This document shows, in pieces, positions 1-8,517 of a stretch of 64,000 bases of DNA. This DNA comes from UBA9676 sp963837105 (lineage in GTDB: Bacteria > Actinomycetota > Actinomycetes > Streptosporangiales > Streptosporangiaceae): NCBI GenBank assembly GCA_963837105.1, contig CAWIMG010000021.1, forward strand, positions 1-64,000, in the 5' to 3' direction. The translations under genes and the position numbers were made by a program. Position 1 is the stretch's first letter, and each line of letters starts with the position of its first letter. Under the pieces are notes generated by a model that saw only the letters and a list, made by a program, of their open reading frames with translations, made no database searches and was not told the DNA's origin.

Positions 1-73
1 CGTCCGTGCCCCTCGCGTGCCCGTCCGGTTCCCGAGGTTGGGCACAGGCCGAGTGCCGGAGGTCCCGGCCTGA

Positions 74-337
74 TCAGTCGCTGTAGTGATAGCGCGCTTT
101 GAGGATCTTCACTTCTTTATCGTCGGTCCGGTACACGAGGCGGTGTTCGTCATCGATGCGGCGAGACCAGTAGCCGGAAAGGTCGCCCTTCAAGGGCTCA
201 GGCTTGCCTATCCCAGCGAACGGGTCACGCTGGATCTCGGCTATCAGGCGAGTGATCCTGATTGCCTTCCTCCGATCCGCGCCCAGCCAGTACATGCAGT
301 CTTCCCAGCCGTCCGGGTCGAAGTGGATGCTACGCAC
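74..337 (-). CDS. yoeB: YoeB/Txe-family mRNA interferase toxin
   Basis: This 87-residue protein has the size and pattern of YoeB toxins, which bind the ribosomal A site and cut mRNA during translation. An acidic residue sits in the PEPLKGDL segment, an Arg pair precedes DDEHRLVY, and the chain ends in a His-Tyr pair (RYHYSD). These match the catalytic Glu/Arg/His/Tyr set known for the family. The start is GTG at 337-335, directly abutting the TGA stop of the upstream antitoxin gene, so the two are translationally coupled. The antitoxin-first order is the normal one. No lesion is seen, so I expect an active toxin neutralised by its YefM partner. Confidence 0.93.
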   Translation of the reverse strand: MRSIHFDPDGWEDCMYWLGADRRKAIRITRLIAEIQRDPFAGIGKPEPLKGDLSGYWSRRIDDEHRLVYRTDDKEVKILKARYHYSD

Positions 338-613
338 TCACTCACCCGCCAGAGCCTGGAGTTCCTCCATAGTCTTGACGATGGTGACCTGACCAGACTT
401 GTCCCTGGCAACGGCTTCCATGAGCCGCCTTGCGTTGGCCGGAGACCGCAGCAGGTAGATGGTCTCCTGCCAGGAGTCAAAGTCCTCGGCGGACATGAGC
501 ACCGCATCTCCGCCCCTGGAATTGATTCGCACCGGCGTATGGTCGTCGTTAACCTGCTGTATCAGCGGAAACAGGCGAGATCGGGCCTCGCTGGCACTGA
601 CAGCCACTGTCAA
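338..613 (-). CDS. yefM: YefM/Phd-family antitoxin
   Basis: This 91-residue Phd/YefM antitoxin would bind the downstream YoeB toxin through its acidic C-terminal half and repress its own operon through the N-terminal DNA-binding fold. The N-terminal SASEARSRLFPLIQQV segment is typical of the family. I choose the TTG at 613-611 as start because a GGAAGG ribosome-binding site lies 6 bp upstream. A GTG two codons later (607-605) is the alternative. The upstream DNA holds several GTAC-centred inverted repeats suited to autoregulation. The stop codon touches the start codon of the toxin gene. Confidence 0.92.
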   Translation of the reverse strand: MTVAVSASEARSRLFPLIQQVNDDHTPVRINSRGGDAVLMSAEDFDSWQETIYLLRSPANARRLMEAVARDKSGQVTIVKTMEELQALAGE

Positions 614-630
614 ACACTTCCTTCCATCTC

Positions 631-690
631 GTACCGGTTAACGGTACCATGTCGGTACTCATCTGGCGTACCATGGCCGCACGGCCATGG
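631..690 (-). promoter_or_regulatory. Operator-like inverted repeats upstream of yefM-yoeB
   Basis: GTACCG (631-636) and CGGTAC (642-647) form an inverted repeat with a 5-bp spacer. Further GTAC cores follow near 654 and 668. A second, perfect inverted repeat has arms CCATGGCC (671-678) and GGCCATGG (683-690) around GCAC. YefM-type antitoxins repress their own promoters by binding short palindromes, so these are the likely operators (inference). From 691 to 934 I see no convincing gene or other structure. Confidence 0.5.
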
Positions 691-934
691 ACTTCCGTTA
701 GCGAATGACGCAGGTCGCGGCTGGCGGGCTGATGCGTAGACCATCCGCTTGCCACGCATGCCCGTGACGTGCCCGATCAGACGGTGGGCGACGGTGATTC
801 AGCGTTGCTCATGGCGACCCACAAACAGGCCCTGAGCTGGCCCGCAGCAGTTCCGCGGGGTGTGGTCCACAGCCTTCCAAGCTGGCCATGAGGGTTCGGG
901 CGTGTCCTAGACCTCGCCGTGTGGCAGGGGCGGG

Positions 935-1474
935 TCACGGCCGCCGCTCGATGACCTTCGCGTGCAGGAGCTTCCCGGCGAGTTCGATGCGGAGACGGGG
1001 ATCGGCAGTGGCGTCCGTGGCGTGGAGCTTGAGCTTGGAGTAGGTGAGGTTGAGCCCATCGGTGTCGATCACGATGCCCGGCGAACTGAGGATGAACAGC
1101 TTGCCGTGCACCATGTCAGTCTCGATTCGCAGGACGTTCGAGGTGATCACCGCGTGGGTGAAGTCGAGGGTGACCCGGCACTCGTGTGTGCGGAGCTCGA
1201 TGCGCGCGGGTACCGGCCAGCGCCCCTCCCGTAGATACCTGCCGCCGTGCTGCTCGATTACGAGTACGTCGCTGCCGCTGGCTGCGGGCGCGATCGGCAG
1301 GTCGGCGGTGAGCCCAGCCAGCTCGCCGAGCGTCCGGGCCGAAAGCGCGCTCTCCAGCCGGGTGTCGAGCTCCCCGGCGCTGAGCCTGCCATCACCGGCG
1401 GCGACCCGCAGCGCCTCCACGACGCGATCGCGATCCGCGTGTGATGCCCGCAGGCCGGGCTGGTCATCCGGCAT
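935..1474 (-). CDS. DUF1707 domain protein
   Basis: The N-terminal ~55 residues form a DUF1707 domain (RASHADRDRVVEALRVAAGDGRL, then SAGELDTRLESALSARTLGEL), a short helical module common in actinobacteria and often joined to membrane or sensory parts. The remaining ~120 residues are predicted beta-rich with no transmembrane segment. They resemble the soluble C-terminal region seen in several DUF1707 proteins and have no recognisable catalytic motif. I prefer the ATG at 1474 over a GTG three codons upstream (1483). The gene stands alone between the toxin-antitoxin promoter and a divergent channel gene. Its biological role is unknown. Confidence 0.8.
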   Translation of the reverse strand: MPDDQPGLRASHADRDRVVEALRVAAGDGRLSAGELDTRLESALSARTLGELAGLTADLPIAPAASGSDVLVIEQHGGRYLREGRWPVPARIELRTHECRVTLDFTHAVITSNVLRIETDMVHGKLFILSSPGIVIDTDGLNLTYSKLKLHATDATADPRLRIELAGKLLHAKVIERRP

Positions 1475-1708
1475 GGCAGCCACGTTAGCCCAGGGCGCAG
1501 TTCACACTTCGGGGCGGTCGTTCAGTGACAAGGGCCTGCGGGCCGGTCCGCTGGCAGCAGGGAGAACATCACGCTGTCGCGCCGGCCGCCGGGAAACGGC
1601 GTCCACGCCCGCAGCAGCACGATACGGCGGGGCCGTGCCCCCAAGATGCCCCCGAAGGCGGAGTGGCTTGCTTGGCCAGTTGGCGAGCCTGCTGGAACGC
1701 TGGTGACC

Positions 1709-2491
1709 ATGAGTGACAACGACAACCTGCCGGGCCAGGGCACCACTGCTGACCGTCCTGTGAGCAACATGGGCCGCCTGGCTCAGTACGAAGCCCGCAG
1801 CCAACAGCCGCTTGACCTGCTAGCCCTGGCCACCCTGTGGCTCGTCGTGGTCCCGCCGGGCGACTTCGGGCACGACGTGGTGTATGTCGTGCTCGCCTTC
1901 CGGGTTGCCTTGTCGGTCGTCTACGGCATCGACATCGTCATCCGCAGCAGCCTGGCCCCCCGCCATGTTCACTACGCGCTCACCCACCCACTGGCTCTGG
2001 TATCGGTCATCCTCCCGCCGGTGCGTGTGCTATTCAGCCTCCGGCTGGTCCGGTCGATGTTCCGGCGCGGGCACCTGGGCCGGTTCCTGGTGGCCGCCGC
2101 GGTACTGGTGCTCGACGGCGCGATCATCGTGTACCTGTTCGAGCGGCACGCCCATGGCTCCAACATCCACACCCTGGGTGACGCGGTGTGGTGGTCGTTT
2201 GTCACGGTCACCACCGTCGGCTACGGCGACTTTTACCCGGTTACCACCGGGGGGCGGATCACAGCGTGTTTCATCATGGGCACCGGGCTGCTCACGCTGG
2301 CAGTGGTCACCGCGCAAGTGGCGTCCAGTTTCGTTGGCCAGGGCTCCAGCCGGGGCCAGTCTGCCCGGCAGGACGAGGCGGCCCCGCCAGAGGTGACGCT
2401 GGCCGAACTCGACCAGCGGCTGGCCCGGATCGAAAGGCTGCTGACCGCGTCTCACCCAGGAGGCTCCCCCGGCGCCATCGCCGACGATTGA
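1709..2491 (+). CDS. Two-pore-type potassium channel protein
   Basis: This is a membrane protein of about 260 residues with the K+ selectivity filter TTVGYGD followed by FYPVT. Several hydrophobic segments precede the filter (starting around DLLALATLWLVVV), with one after it (FIMGTGLLTLAVV). The charged segment SLRLVRSM resembles an S4-like or linker helix, and the tail ends in a short coiled coil (LAELDQRLARIERLL) that could mediate tetramer assembly. This fits the voltage-gated-like bacterial ion channel superfamily in the plasma membrane. I choose ATG 1709 because the longer frame from 1646 is Pro/Trp-rich and unlike a channel N-terminus. The gene converges with the zinc-finger gene at 2557. 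Whether it gates by voltage cannot be judged here. Confidence 0.88.
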   Translation: MSDNDNLPGQGTTADRPVSNMGRLAQYEARSQQPLDLLALATLWLVVVPPGDFGHDVVYVVLAFRVALSVVYGIDIVIRSSLAPRHVHYALTHPLALVSVILPPVRVLFSLRLVRSMFRRGHLGRFLVAAAVLVLDGAIIVYLFERHAHGSNIHTLGDAVWWSFVTVTTVGYGDFYPVTTGGRITACFIMGTGLLTLAVVTAQVASSFVGQGSSRGQSARQDEAAPPEVTLAELDQRLARIERLLTASHPGGSPGAIADD

Positions 2492-2556
2492 CCGGTGAGC
2501 ACCAGGAAACCGGCGACCACGGGAGCACCTGGCGGGAGGGCGCCGCGGCACCGGGG

Positions 2557-2934
2557 TCAGTCCTCGCCGGAGAAACGCTCCCAGGCTGCCTGCTTCGACA
2601 CCCCGAGCGCCTGCCCGATGCGGGTCCAGCTGATGCCCCGGTCGCGCAAGATGGCCACATGGTCGTGCACGGCGGCATCGACCTGTGACACCACGGCCTG
2701 GACCTTTCCCAGGCTCGCGAGCAGTTCGTCGTCCGGCCGGTCCTGCCACGAGCCGAACTCACGCACCTGCTCCTCCGCGATGATCAGATCGCACAGGTGC
2801 ACGCACTCGTTGCAGATGTAGACGCCAGGACCGGCGACGAGCTTGGCAACGGTGTCCTGGTCCTTGCTGCAGAACGAGCAGCACACGGTCTCACGCCTGC
2901 CGGCGGCTGGCGCCGTACTCCGGGAATTCGCCAT
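2557..2934 (-). CDS. ClpX C4-type zinc finger / HTH protein
   Basis: This 125-residue protein starts at the ATG at 2934. Residues ~15-50 carry a CxxC...CxxC zinc finger (CSFC and CNEC) closely resembling the N-terminal C4 domain of ClpX. There is no AAA+ domain. The C-terminal ~35 residues contain a helix-turn-helix-like segment (SWTRIGQALGVSKQAAWERF), so the protein may bind DNA and a ClpX- or SspB-like partner. An acidic helical linker joins the two parts. It lies 47 bp downstream of the broken MFS gene on the same strand, and the gap holds a strong palindromic cluster, which suggests its own regulated promoter. The exact role is not established. Confidence 0.8.
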   Translation of the reverse strand: MANSRSTAPAAGRRETVCCSFCSKDQDTVAKLVAGPGVYICNECVHLCDLIIAEEQVREFGSWQDRPDDELLASLGKVQAVVSQVDAAVHDHVAILRDRGISWTRIGQALGVSKQAAWERFSGED

Positions 2935-2935
2935 G

Positions 2936-2981
2936 TCGTCAAGATATCCTTGACGATTCTCGTCGTCAAGGATGCCTTGAC
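2936..2981 (-). promoter_or_regulatory. Palindromic operator-like cluster upstream of the zinc-finger gene
   Basis: ATCCTTGACGA (2946-2956) and TCGTCAAGGAT (2963-2973) form a perfect 11-bp inverted repeat with a 6-bp spacer. Two more half-sites flank it: TCAAG near 2939 and CCTTGAC at 2975-2981. The cluster sits just upstream of the ATG at 2934. The half-site spacing suits a dimeric repressor, possibly the HTH protein itself (inference). Confidence 0.55.
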
Positions 2982-4376
2982 TCACCCCACCCGGGCCAGC
3001 CGAGCCCACACCCGGCGCACCGGCCGGCTGCTGGTTCGCCACCAGGTGACCGTGCCCTCCCTGCCGCCCACGCCGGCTTCGGCCCCATGCTGCGCCGGGC
3101 TGCTGGTGATCCACCGGGCGGCGAGCAGGGCGGAGCCCAGCGTCAGCACGCCGCCGGCGATGACAGCTGCGCTGAGGCCGAGCGCCTGGGCCAGCAGCCC
3201 GGCGATCACCGCCCCGATGGCGTAGCCGAGGTCACGCCAGAACCGGTAGACCCCCAGCCCCTGCGCGCGCCACGACGGGTGGGTGTGGTCGGCGACCGCG
3301 GCGCTCAGAGCCGGCTGGGCCATCGCGGTCCCGACGCCGAGCAGCGCCGCGCTGGCCAGGCCCGCCACCAGCGGCCGGGCGAGCAGGACCAGCGCGGCAG
3401 GGAAGGCCGCGGCCTGGACGATCATCCCGGAGACGATCATCGGCCGGCGCCCGAGCGTGTCCGCCAGCCGCCCGGTGAACAACTGGCACCCACCCCACAG
3501 GATCGGGTACAGCCCCTTGACCAGGCCGATGGCGGCCAGCCCGAGTCCATGGGAGGCGAACAGCAACGGGAAAACCGCCCAGGTCAGGCCGTCGTTGAGG
3601 TTGTTGGCCAGGCCGGCCTGGCTGGCCCCACGCAACGGCCGGTTCCGCCAGCTGGCGTCCTTGACAACGGTCCAGAACGATGTCCCTCCGCCCGGCCCGG
3701 CTGGCGGAGCCGAGCCCGGCTAGGCGGCATGCAGTGCTGTTTCCGCGGCCACGTGCTCGGCGGTGTCCCTGACCACCACCACGGACAGGGCCAGCCCGGC
3801 CAGCACGTAGATCCCCCCGATCAACTCGGGCACCGGCCGCAGGCCGTAAGCCGCCGCCAGGTAGCCGGTCGCCAGCGCGGTCGCGCCCACCGCCACATAA
3901 CCGGCGGCCTCGTTCAGGCCCATGGCCAGGCCGCGGCCGCGCGGCCCCACCAGGTCCATCTTCATGTTCACGACCATGGACGAGGTCAGGCCCTGATTGA
4001 CACCCAGGCACACGTTCGCGGCGACGATCCACGCCCAGGCCGGTGCCCAGGCGAGCAGGAACGGGACGGGGAGGCCGGCGGCCCAGCCGGCCACCAGCAG
4101 CGTCTTGCGGGCATGCCGGGCGGTCAGCGGCCCGGCGGCCAGGTTGGCCAGCGCCTTGGTCACCCCGAACGCGACGATGAAGCTGAACACCGCCAGGTAG
4201 CCGGACAGGTGGAATACCCGGGTGCCGACCAGGCTGGTGGTGGCCCGCTCCAGGCCCACCATGCCGCCGACGAAGACATTCACCACCACCAGCAGCGCGA
4301 ACTGCGGCCAGTTCGCGCGCAGCCCCAGCCGCACCGGGCCTACTGGCGCCCGCCGCTGGCCGCTGCTGATCGCCAT
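2982..4376 (-). pseudogene. MFS transporter split by an in-frame amber stop
   Basis: Two open segments in the same reading frame make up one 12-helix major facilitator protein. The first (4376-3723) covers the N-terminal six helices, starts at ATG 4376 behind a GGGAGG site, and ends at TAG 3722-3720. The second (about 3719-2982) continues in frame through a loop (PPAGPGGGTSFWTVVKDASWR) into the C-terminal six helices, with typical motifs such as GRLADTLGRRPM and RFWRDLGYAIGA. The intact protein would be about 464 residues. The stop falls in the cytoplasmic loop between helices 6 and 7. A TTG at 3635 could restart the C-terminal half, but a half-transporter is unlikely to work alone. This is either a true nonsense mutation or a base error. 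The substrate is unknown. Confidence 0.8.
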
Positions 4377-4586
4377 GGGATGCCTCCCGCGTCCGCCCTG
4401 CTGGTTCGCCAGCCATCGTGCGCGCGGGGGCTTGCAGCGAGTTTGCAGCCGGTCACACCAGCAGCCGGGCGGCCGCACACATCCGTGCCAGTGCCGTCCC
4501 AGACGGAAGCCAGCCACTGCCCGGCTGAGGCTGACCCGGGCGCAGGCAGGCCAGGGCCCAGGAGCGAAGTGATTACCGGAACTGGC

Positions 4587-6071
4587 TCATGCCAGTGCGG
4601 TATCCGCGTGAGCGCCGCTGTCGGTCTTCTCGCCTCCTGGCAGACGCCCGGCCAGGCGCGGCTCAATACGGGCGACGGCGACATAGGCGACGACCACAGC
4701 CACGATCACCAGCGGCATGACCTTCGTGGCGTCCGAGAGAAGCAGCAAGCTGGCGAGCAGGACCGAGGTCAGGGGCAGCTTCATCACCGCCGCGGTCAGC
4801 GCGCCGATGCCCATGGCCACCCCGGCCACCAGCGGCAGGCCGGGCAGATGGGACATCGCGACCCCTCCGGCCGCGCCGATGAACAGTGCCGGGAAGATGG
4901 GCCCGCCCCGGAAACTGCCCCGTGACACGCCATAGGCGAGCGTCTTGCAGACCAGCAGCAGCAGCAGCGCACCCACCGAGTAGCTGGAGGCGTGCTGGAT
5001 GAGCGGCCCGATGTCGGCCTGCCCGGAGAACAGCACGTCCGATGACGGCTTGCCGGTCGTCTGCGTGTAGATGATCGTGAGCACCGCGACGGCCACGCCG
5101 GCCAGCGGGAGCACGATCATGACCCGCTTGGCGGCGTAGCGGTGCACGGACATCGACAGCCAGAGGATCACCGGGCCGAGCAGTGCGGCGGCCAGCCCGA
5201 TCACGATCGCCCAGCCGAATTCGGCCAGGTCGGGATGGCTGAAGGGCGGCAGGCTGGGGATGGCCAGCGAGAACGTGCCCAGCCCGGTCAGGCTGTCCAG
5301 GCCGACGAAGATGAGCGCGCCCACCCCGGAGGCCAGCAGACCGGGCACCAGCACCAGGCCCATCGTGGGCCCGCCCAGCCCGGACGCCTCCATCAGCAGG
5401 AAAGCGCCGGTGATCGGCGATCCCAGCAGCGTGCTGATGGCCGCGAAGCCCCCCGCGGCAGCCAGCACCCTCACCCCTTGGGCTGGCACCGGCCGCCGCC
5501 GGGCCGCCGCCTTAGTGGCCAGCACCGCCAGGCCGCTGCCGAGGGCGATGAGCGGCATCTCGGGGCCAATCACAGTGCCAAAGGCCAGCGACGCCAGCGC
5601 CGCCAAGAGGACGCCGGGGAGCTGGACTGGGGTCGGCGGCGGATGCACGGCGAAACCGGGCGCCGGCGAAGCCCCGCCGTTACCCGGCAGGTACCGGATG
5701 GCCAGGGCAGCCAGCACCGCGCCGATCACCAGCATCGGCAGCGGCCACCACGCCGGCGCGGTACCGTAACCGAGCCCATGGGGCAGGTGGGTGAACAGCT
5801 CCTTTTGCAGGTAGCTGACCAGCGCCAGGAACCCCCAGGCGGCCGCGGAGATCGGCACACCCAGGATCGCCGCGAAGACCAGCAGCCCGACGTAGGCGCG
5901 GCTGCGCAGCAGGGTCATGGGGTCCGGAGGGCTGGCTCCGGCCGGCTGCCCCGGCCGACCCGGCGAGGCTGACGCGTCCGGGGGGGCTGGCGTACCTCCC
6001 GGCGTTGTGGCATCCGGCGAGGTCGGAGTGCTCGGCGTACCCGACCCCGGCGGATCGTTCCGCATGGCCAT
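4587..6071 (-). CDS. CLC-family chloride channel / antiporter
   Basis: This 494-residue membrane protein starts at ATG 6071, with a Pro/Ser/Thr-rich cytoplasmic N-terminus of ~50 residues. It has the CLC layout: the GPEMP segment at the position of the gating-glutamate motif (GREGP in E. coli ClcA), GSPITGAFLLMEASG, and GGPIFPALFIGAAGG near the third conserved element. There is no C-terminal CBS pair. CLC proteins move Cl- by channel or H+-coupled exchange, and the conserved Glu in GPEMP is compatible with gating or proton coupling. It lies 100 bp downstream of a broken membrane gene on the same strand, and the MFS gene follows. Confidence 0.88.
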   Translation of the reverse strand: MAMRNDPPGSGTPSTPTSPDATTPGGTPAPPDASASPGRPGQPAGASPPDPMTLLRSRAYVGLLVFAAILGVPISAAAWGFLALVSYLQKELFTHLPHGLGYGTAPAWWPLPMLVIGAVLAALAIRYLPGNGGASPAPGFAVHPPPTPVQLPGVLLAALASLAFGTVIGPEMPLIALGSGLAVLATKAAARRRPVPAQGVRVLAAAGGFAAISTLLGSPITGAFLLMEASGLGGPTMGLVLVPGLLASGVGALIFVGLDSLTGLGTFSLAIPSLPPFSHPDLAEFGWAIVIGLAAALLGPVILWLSMSVHRYAAKRVMIVLPLAGVAVAVLTIIYTQTTGKPSSDVLFSGQADIGPLIQHASSYSVGALLLLLVCKTLAYGVSRGSFRGGPIFPALFIGAAGGVAMSHLPGLPLVAGVAMGIGALTAAVMKLPLTSVLLASLLLLSDATKVMPLVIVAVVVAYVAVARIEPRLAGRLPGGEKTDSGAHADTALA

Positions 6072-6172
6072 CAACCCATCCTCGCGTTCTTGGGAACTGA
6101 GCGTCTCACCTGTACCGGGTGACCCCTGCTCTTGCTGGTGGCCGGCGGGGCCTGGTAGCCGCGCAGGTGACC

Positions 6173-6834
6173 CTACTTCAGGATGTTCACCGCCCGGGCG
6201 ACCACCAGGATGCCAACGACCAGCGAGACCGCCTCCTCGGCCATCATCATCAGCTTCGCCCATGGCTTGATGGCAGAGACGTCGGTCGGGCTGAACGCCA
6301 TCGCGGTGTTGAAGGACAGGTGCAGGTAGTCCACGAATGACGGGTACCAGCCCTGCCGCACGAGCTCCGGGTTCGACATCTCGGGGAACACGAACGCCGG
6401 GGAGACGCCGGATTCGTGCGCGCGGGCGGCCGCGCCGCCCCGGTCGAGGTCCCAGTACCACAGGCCGAAGGCGATCACGTTCGTCACCCAGATGACCGCA
6501 CCCGCGAGCAGCAGGGTGTTCGCGTCTGGTGGTGAAGTGCTCAGTCCGGACGATGGAAGCCACCAGCCGGATCGATGACCCCGCGTTGACGAATGTGATC
6601 ACCCCGATGAGCACCCCGGTCAGGACCCGCAGCCAGGTCCGCTGCCGGTCGATCCGGCCCGGGATCGCCGATGATGAGCACGGCCACCAGGATGACCAGC
6701 ACCACGATGAAAGCCGGCCGCGCGTCGTGCAGCCGGAGCTGAGACGGCAGGAAGACCCGAAGCCCCCCGGCGAGCAGTACCGCGACCGCCATCGGCCACC
6801 GGCGTTCACCTATCTGTTCCCGTTCGGTAGCCAT
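6173..6834 (-). pseudogene. Conserved multi-pass membrane protein with two frameshifts
   Basis: Three reading frames must be joined to recover one ~220-residue membrane protein. Frame one starts at ATG 6834 (MATEREQIGERRW) and runs to IIGDPG. Frame two supplies RIDRQRTWLRVLTGVLIGV to RTEHFTT. Frame three supplies PDANTLLLAGAVIWVTNVIA to the TAG at 6173. The shifts fall near 6655-6663 (CCCGGG run) and near 6529-6535. The C-terminal part (FNTAMAFSPTDV, then a final hydrophobic helix ending ARAVNIL) matches a conserved actinobacterial membrane family of unknown function, probably DUF1345-like. Four to five hydrophobic segments are visible. The lesions may be sequencing indels. Confidence 0.6.
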
Positions 6835-6966
6835 GAGGCAAGATACCGTGGCCCTGGTCACAGGCGGCCGGCCCGCACCCGCCGCGCGGGCGGTATGGAC
6901 CAGCCCCGCACCGCCGTTGAGCAGGAAAGGCGGGTCGCGCCGGTACCGGCAGCAAGGAGGCCGATC

Positions 6967-7317
6967 ATGACCAGCGAACACCTCTCTACCAGGCCAAACG
7001 GCGGTGCCGCGCCGGTCGCCTGCGCCCTCACCCGGGACGGGCTGGCCGCACAGCGCGCCCACTGGCAGCGGCTCGCCGCTCGGGCGCTGATGGAGCGGGC
7101 CGACACCGCGGACGGCGTGCGGCTCGCCTTCCGGCCCGGACCCGGCGTCGAGGCGGAACTGCGTGCGCTGGTCGCCACCGAGCAGGAGTGCTGCCCGTGG
7201 GCGGACTGGACGGTGCAGGCAACGGCCCAGCAGGTGGTGCTCGGCGTACACGCCACCGGCACCGGGACGGACGCCCTGCACGATATGTTCACCAGCCTGC
7301 GGCTAGTGACTGCCTGA
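6967..7317 (+). CDS. Conserved small protein with an ECCPW cysteine motif
   Basis: This is a 116-residue soluble protein with a good GGAGG site ahead of ATG 6967. The first half is an alpha-helical stretch (GLAAQRAHWQRLAARALMER) and the second half is beta-rich. The motif EQECCPWADW sits near residue 80. Paired cysteines after a TEQE helix are typical of a small actinobacterial family often found next to MerR-type metal regulators, where they may sense or bind a thiophilic ligand. No MerR gene is adjacent here. I do not know its function. The divergent neighbour is the broken membrane gene ending at 6834. Confidence 0.65.
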   Translation: MTSEHLSTRPNGGAAPVACALTRDGLAAQRAHWQRLAARALMERADTADGVRLAFRPGPGVEAELRALVATEQECCPWADWTVQATAQQVVLGVHATGTGTDALHDMFTSLRLVTA

Positions 7318-7462
7318 GCTTCCGCCTGCACTCCATGCACCAGCCCCGTCGTCAGGGTGCTGATGAGAACCGCGCCGACCAGGGCCGTACCGGGTGCCCT
7401 CGCCCGGAGCCCTCCCCCGCCAGCGCTGGCGGCCAGCGCGGCCGGGCATCTAACCTAGCCCG

Positions 7463-8300
7463 GTGACGCCAGCGCGTGCGGTCAGGTTCGGGGTCTACCT
7501 GCCGGCGTTCGGGCCGTTCGGCGATCCGGCGGTGCTGGCCGACCTGGCGGTGCGGGCCGAGGCAAGCGGCTGGGACGGGGTGTTCCTGTGGGACCACCTG
7601 GTACGGGCGGACATGCCTGTCGCCGACGCCTGGACCTGCCTGGCGGCCATGGCCCAGGCCACCCGGGCGCTCCGGCTGGGGCCGATGGTGACCCCGCTGG
7701 CCCGGCGCCGTCCCTGGGTGGTCGCCCGGCAGGCGGCCACGGTCAGCGCGCTCTCCGGCGGGCGGCTCATCTTCGGCACCGGCCTCGGCTCGGACGAGTC
7801 CGGCGATTTCAGCCGGTTCGGCGAGCCGGCCGACCGGCGCGTCCGGGGGCAGCTGTACGACGAGGGGCTGGCCCTGGTCAGGGCGGTCTGGTCCGGCCAG
7901 CCATGCCGGCACGACAGCCAGCACTACCAGGTCAGCCTGGAGCAGGGCAGCCCGGCGCGCTATCCCATCCCGGTCTGGGTGGCCAGTTCCACCGGCAACC
8001 CGCGGGTGATCCGCCGGGCGGCCGGCTGCGACGGTATCTTCCCCGACACACACGGCCAGGCCCCGGCCGTGGCGGAGGTCCTCGGCTTGCGCGCCGCGCT
8101 GGCCCAGGCCGGCCTGCGGCGGCCGGCCGTTCGACATCGCGCTCGCGGGCAACGCCAGCCCTGCCTGGCAGGAGTCCTTCCAGGTCGACCTCGCCGGGCT
8201 CGCGGAGGCGGGCATGACCTGGTGGCTGGAGTCGCTGATCCACTTCGATCCGCTGGAACTGTCGCTGGCGGTCGTGGACGCCGGCCCGCCCCGCCTGTGA
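7463..8300 (+). CDS. LLM-class flavin-dependent oxidoreductase, frameshifted
   Basis: Starting at GTG 7463, this reads as a luciferase-like monooxygenase-fold protein of the F420- or FMN-dependent type. RFGVYLPAFGPFGDP and WDGVFLWDHLVR mark the first beta/alpha units, and RLIFGTGLGSDESGDF is the cofactor-loop region. Near 8115-8130, in a CGGCGGCCGGCCG run, the frame breaks. The remaining ~55 residues (FDIALAGNASPAWQE to DAGPPRL) are in another frame and end at TGA 8300. The implied intact product is ~279 residues, a normal family length. A single-base indel, possibly a sequencing error, explains the break. The substrate is unknown, and there is no obvious operon partner. Confidence 0.75.
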
Positions 8301-8517
8301 CTGGCAGCCGCATCTCAGCGAGCGCCGGCCCCCACCAGCTCGATGAGCTTCCCCACGCCCGCGGCTACGGCGCGTCACCGAAAGCTGGCCGTTCTATCCA
8401 ATGGCGGCCAGAGTGTCAGCGGGCCGTGATAAGCACGAATAACCGGGGGTGGCCGGGAGAGTCCCGAGAAGATGGCCGGCCGGGCGAATGCGCCTGACCG
8501 CGATGGAGGGAGTGCCG

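Noticed and set aside
3087..4925. A 612-codon open frame on the plus strand opposite the MFS and CLC genes
   Set aside because: It is Gln/Arg/Pro/Gly-rich with no motif, and lies antisense to well-supported membrane protein genes. High GC content gives such open frames by chance.
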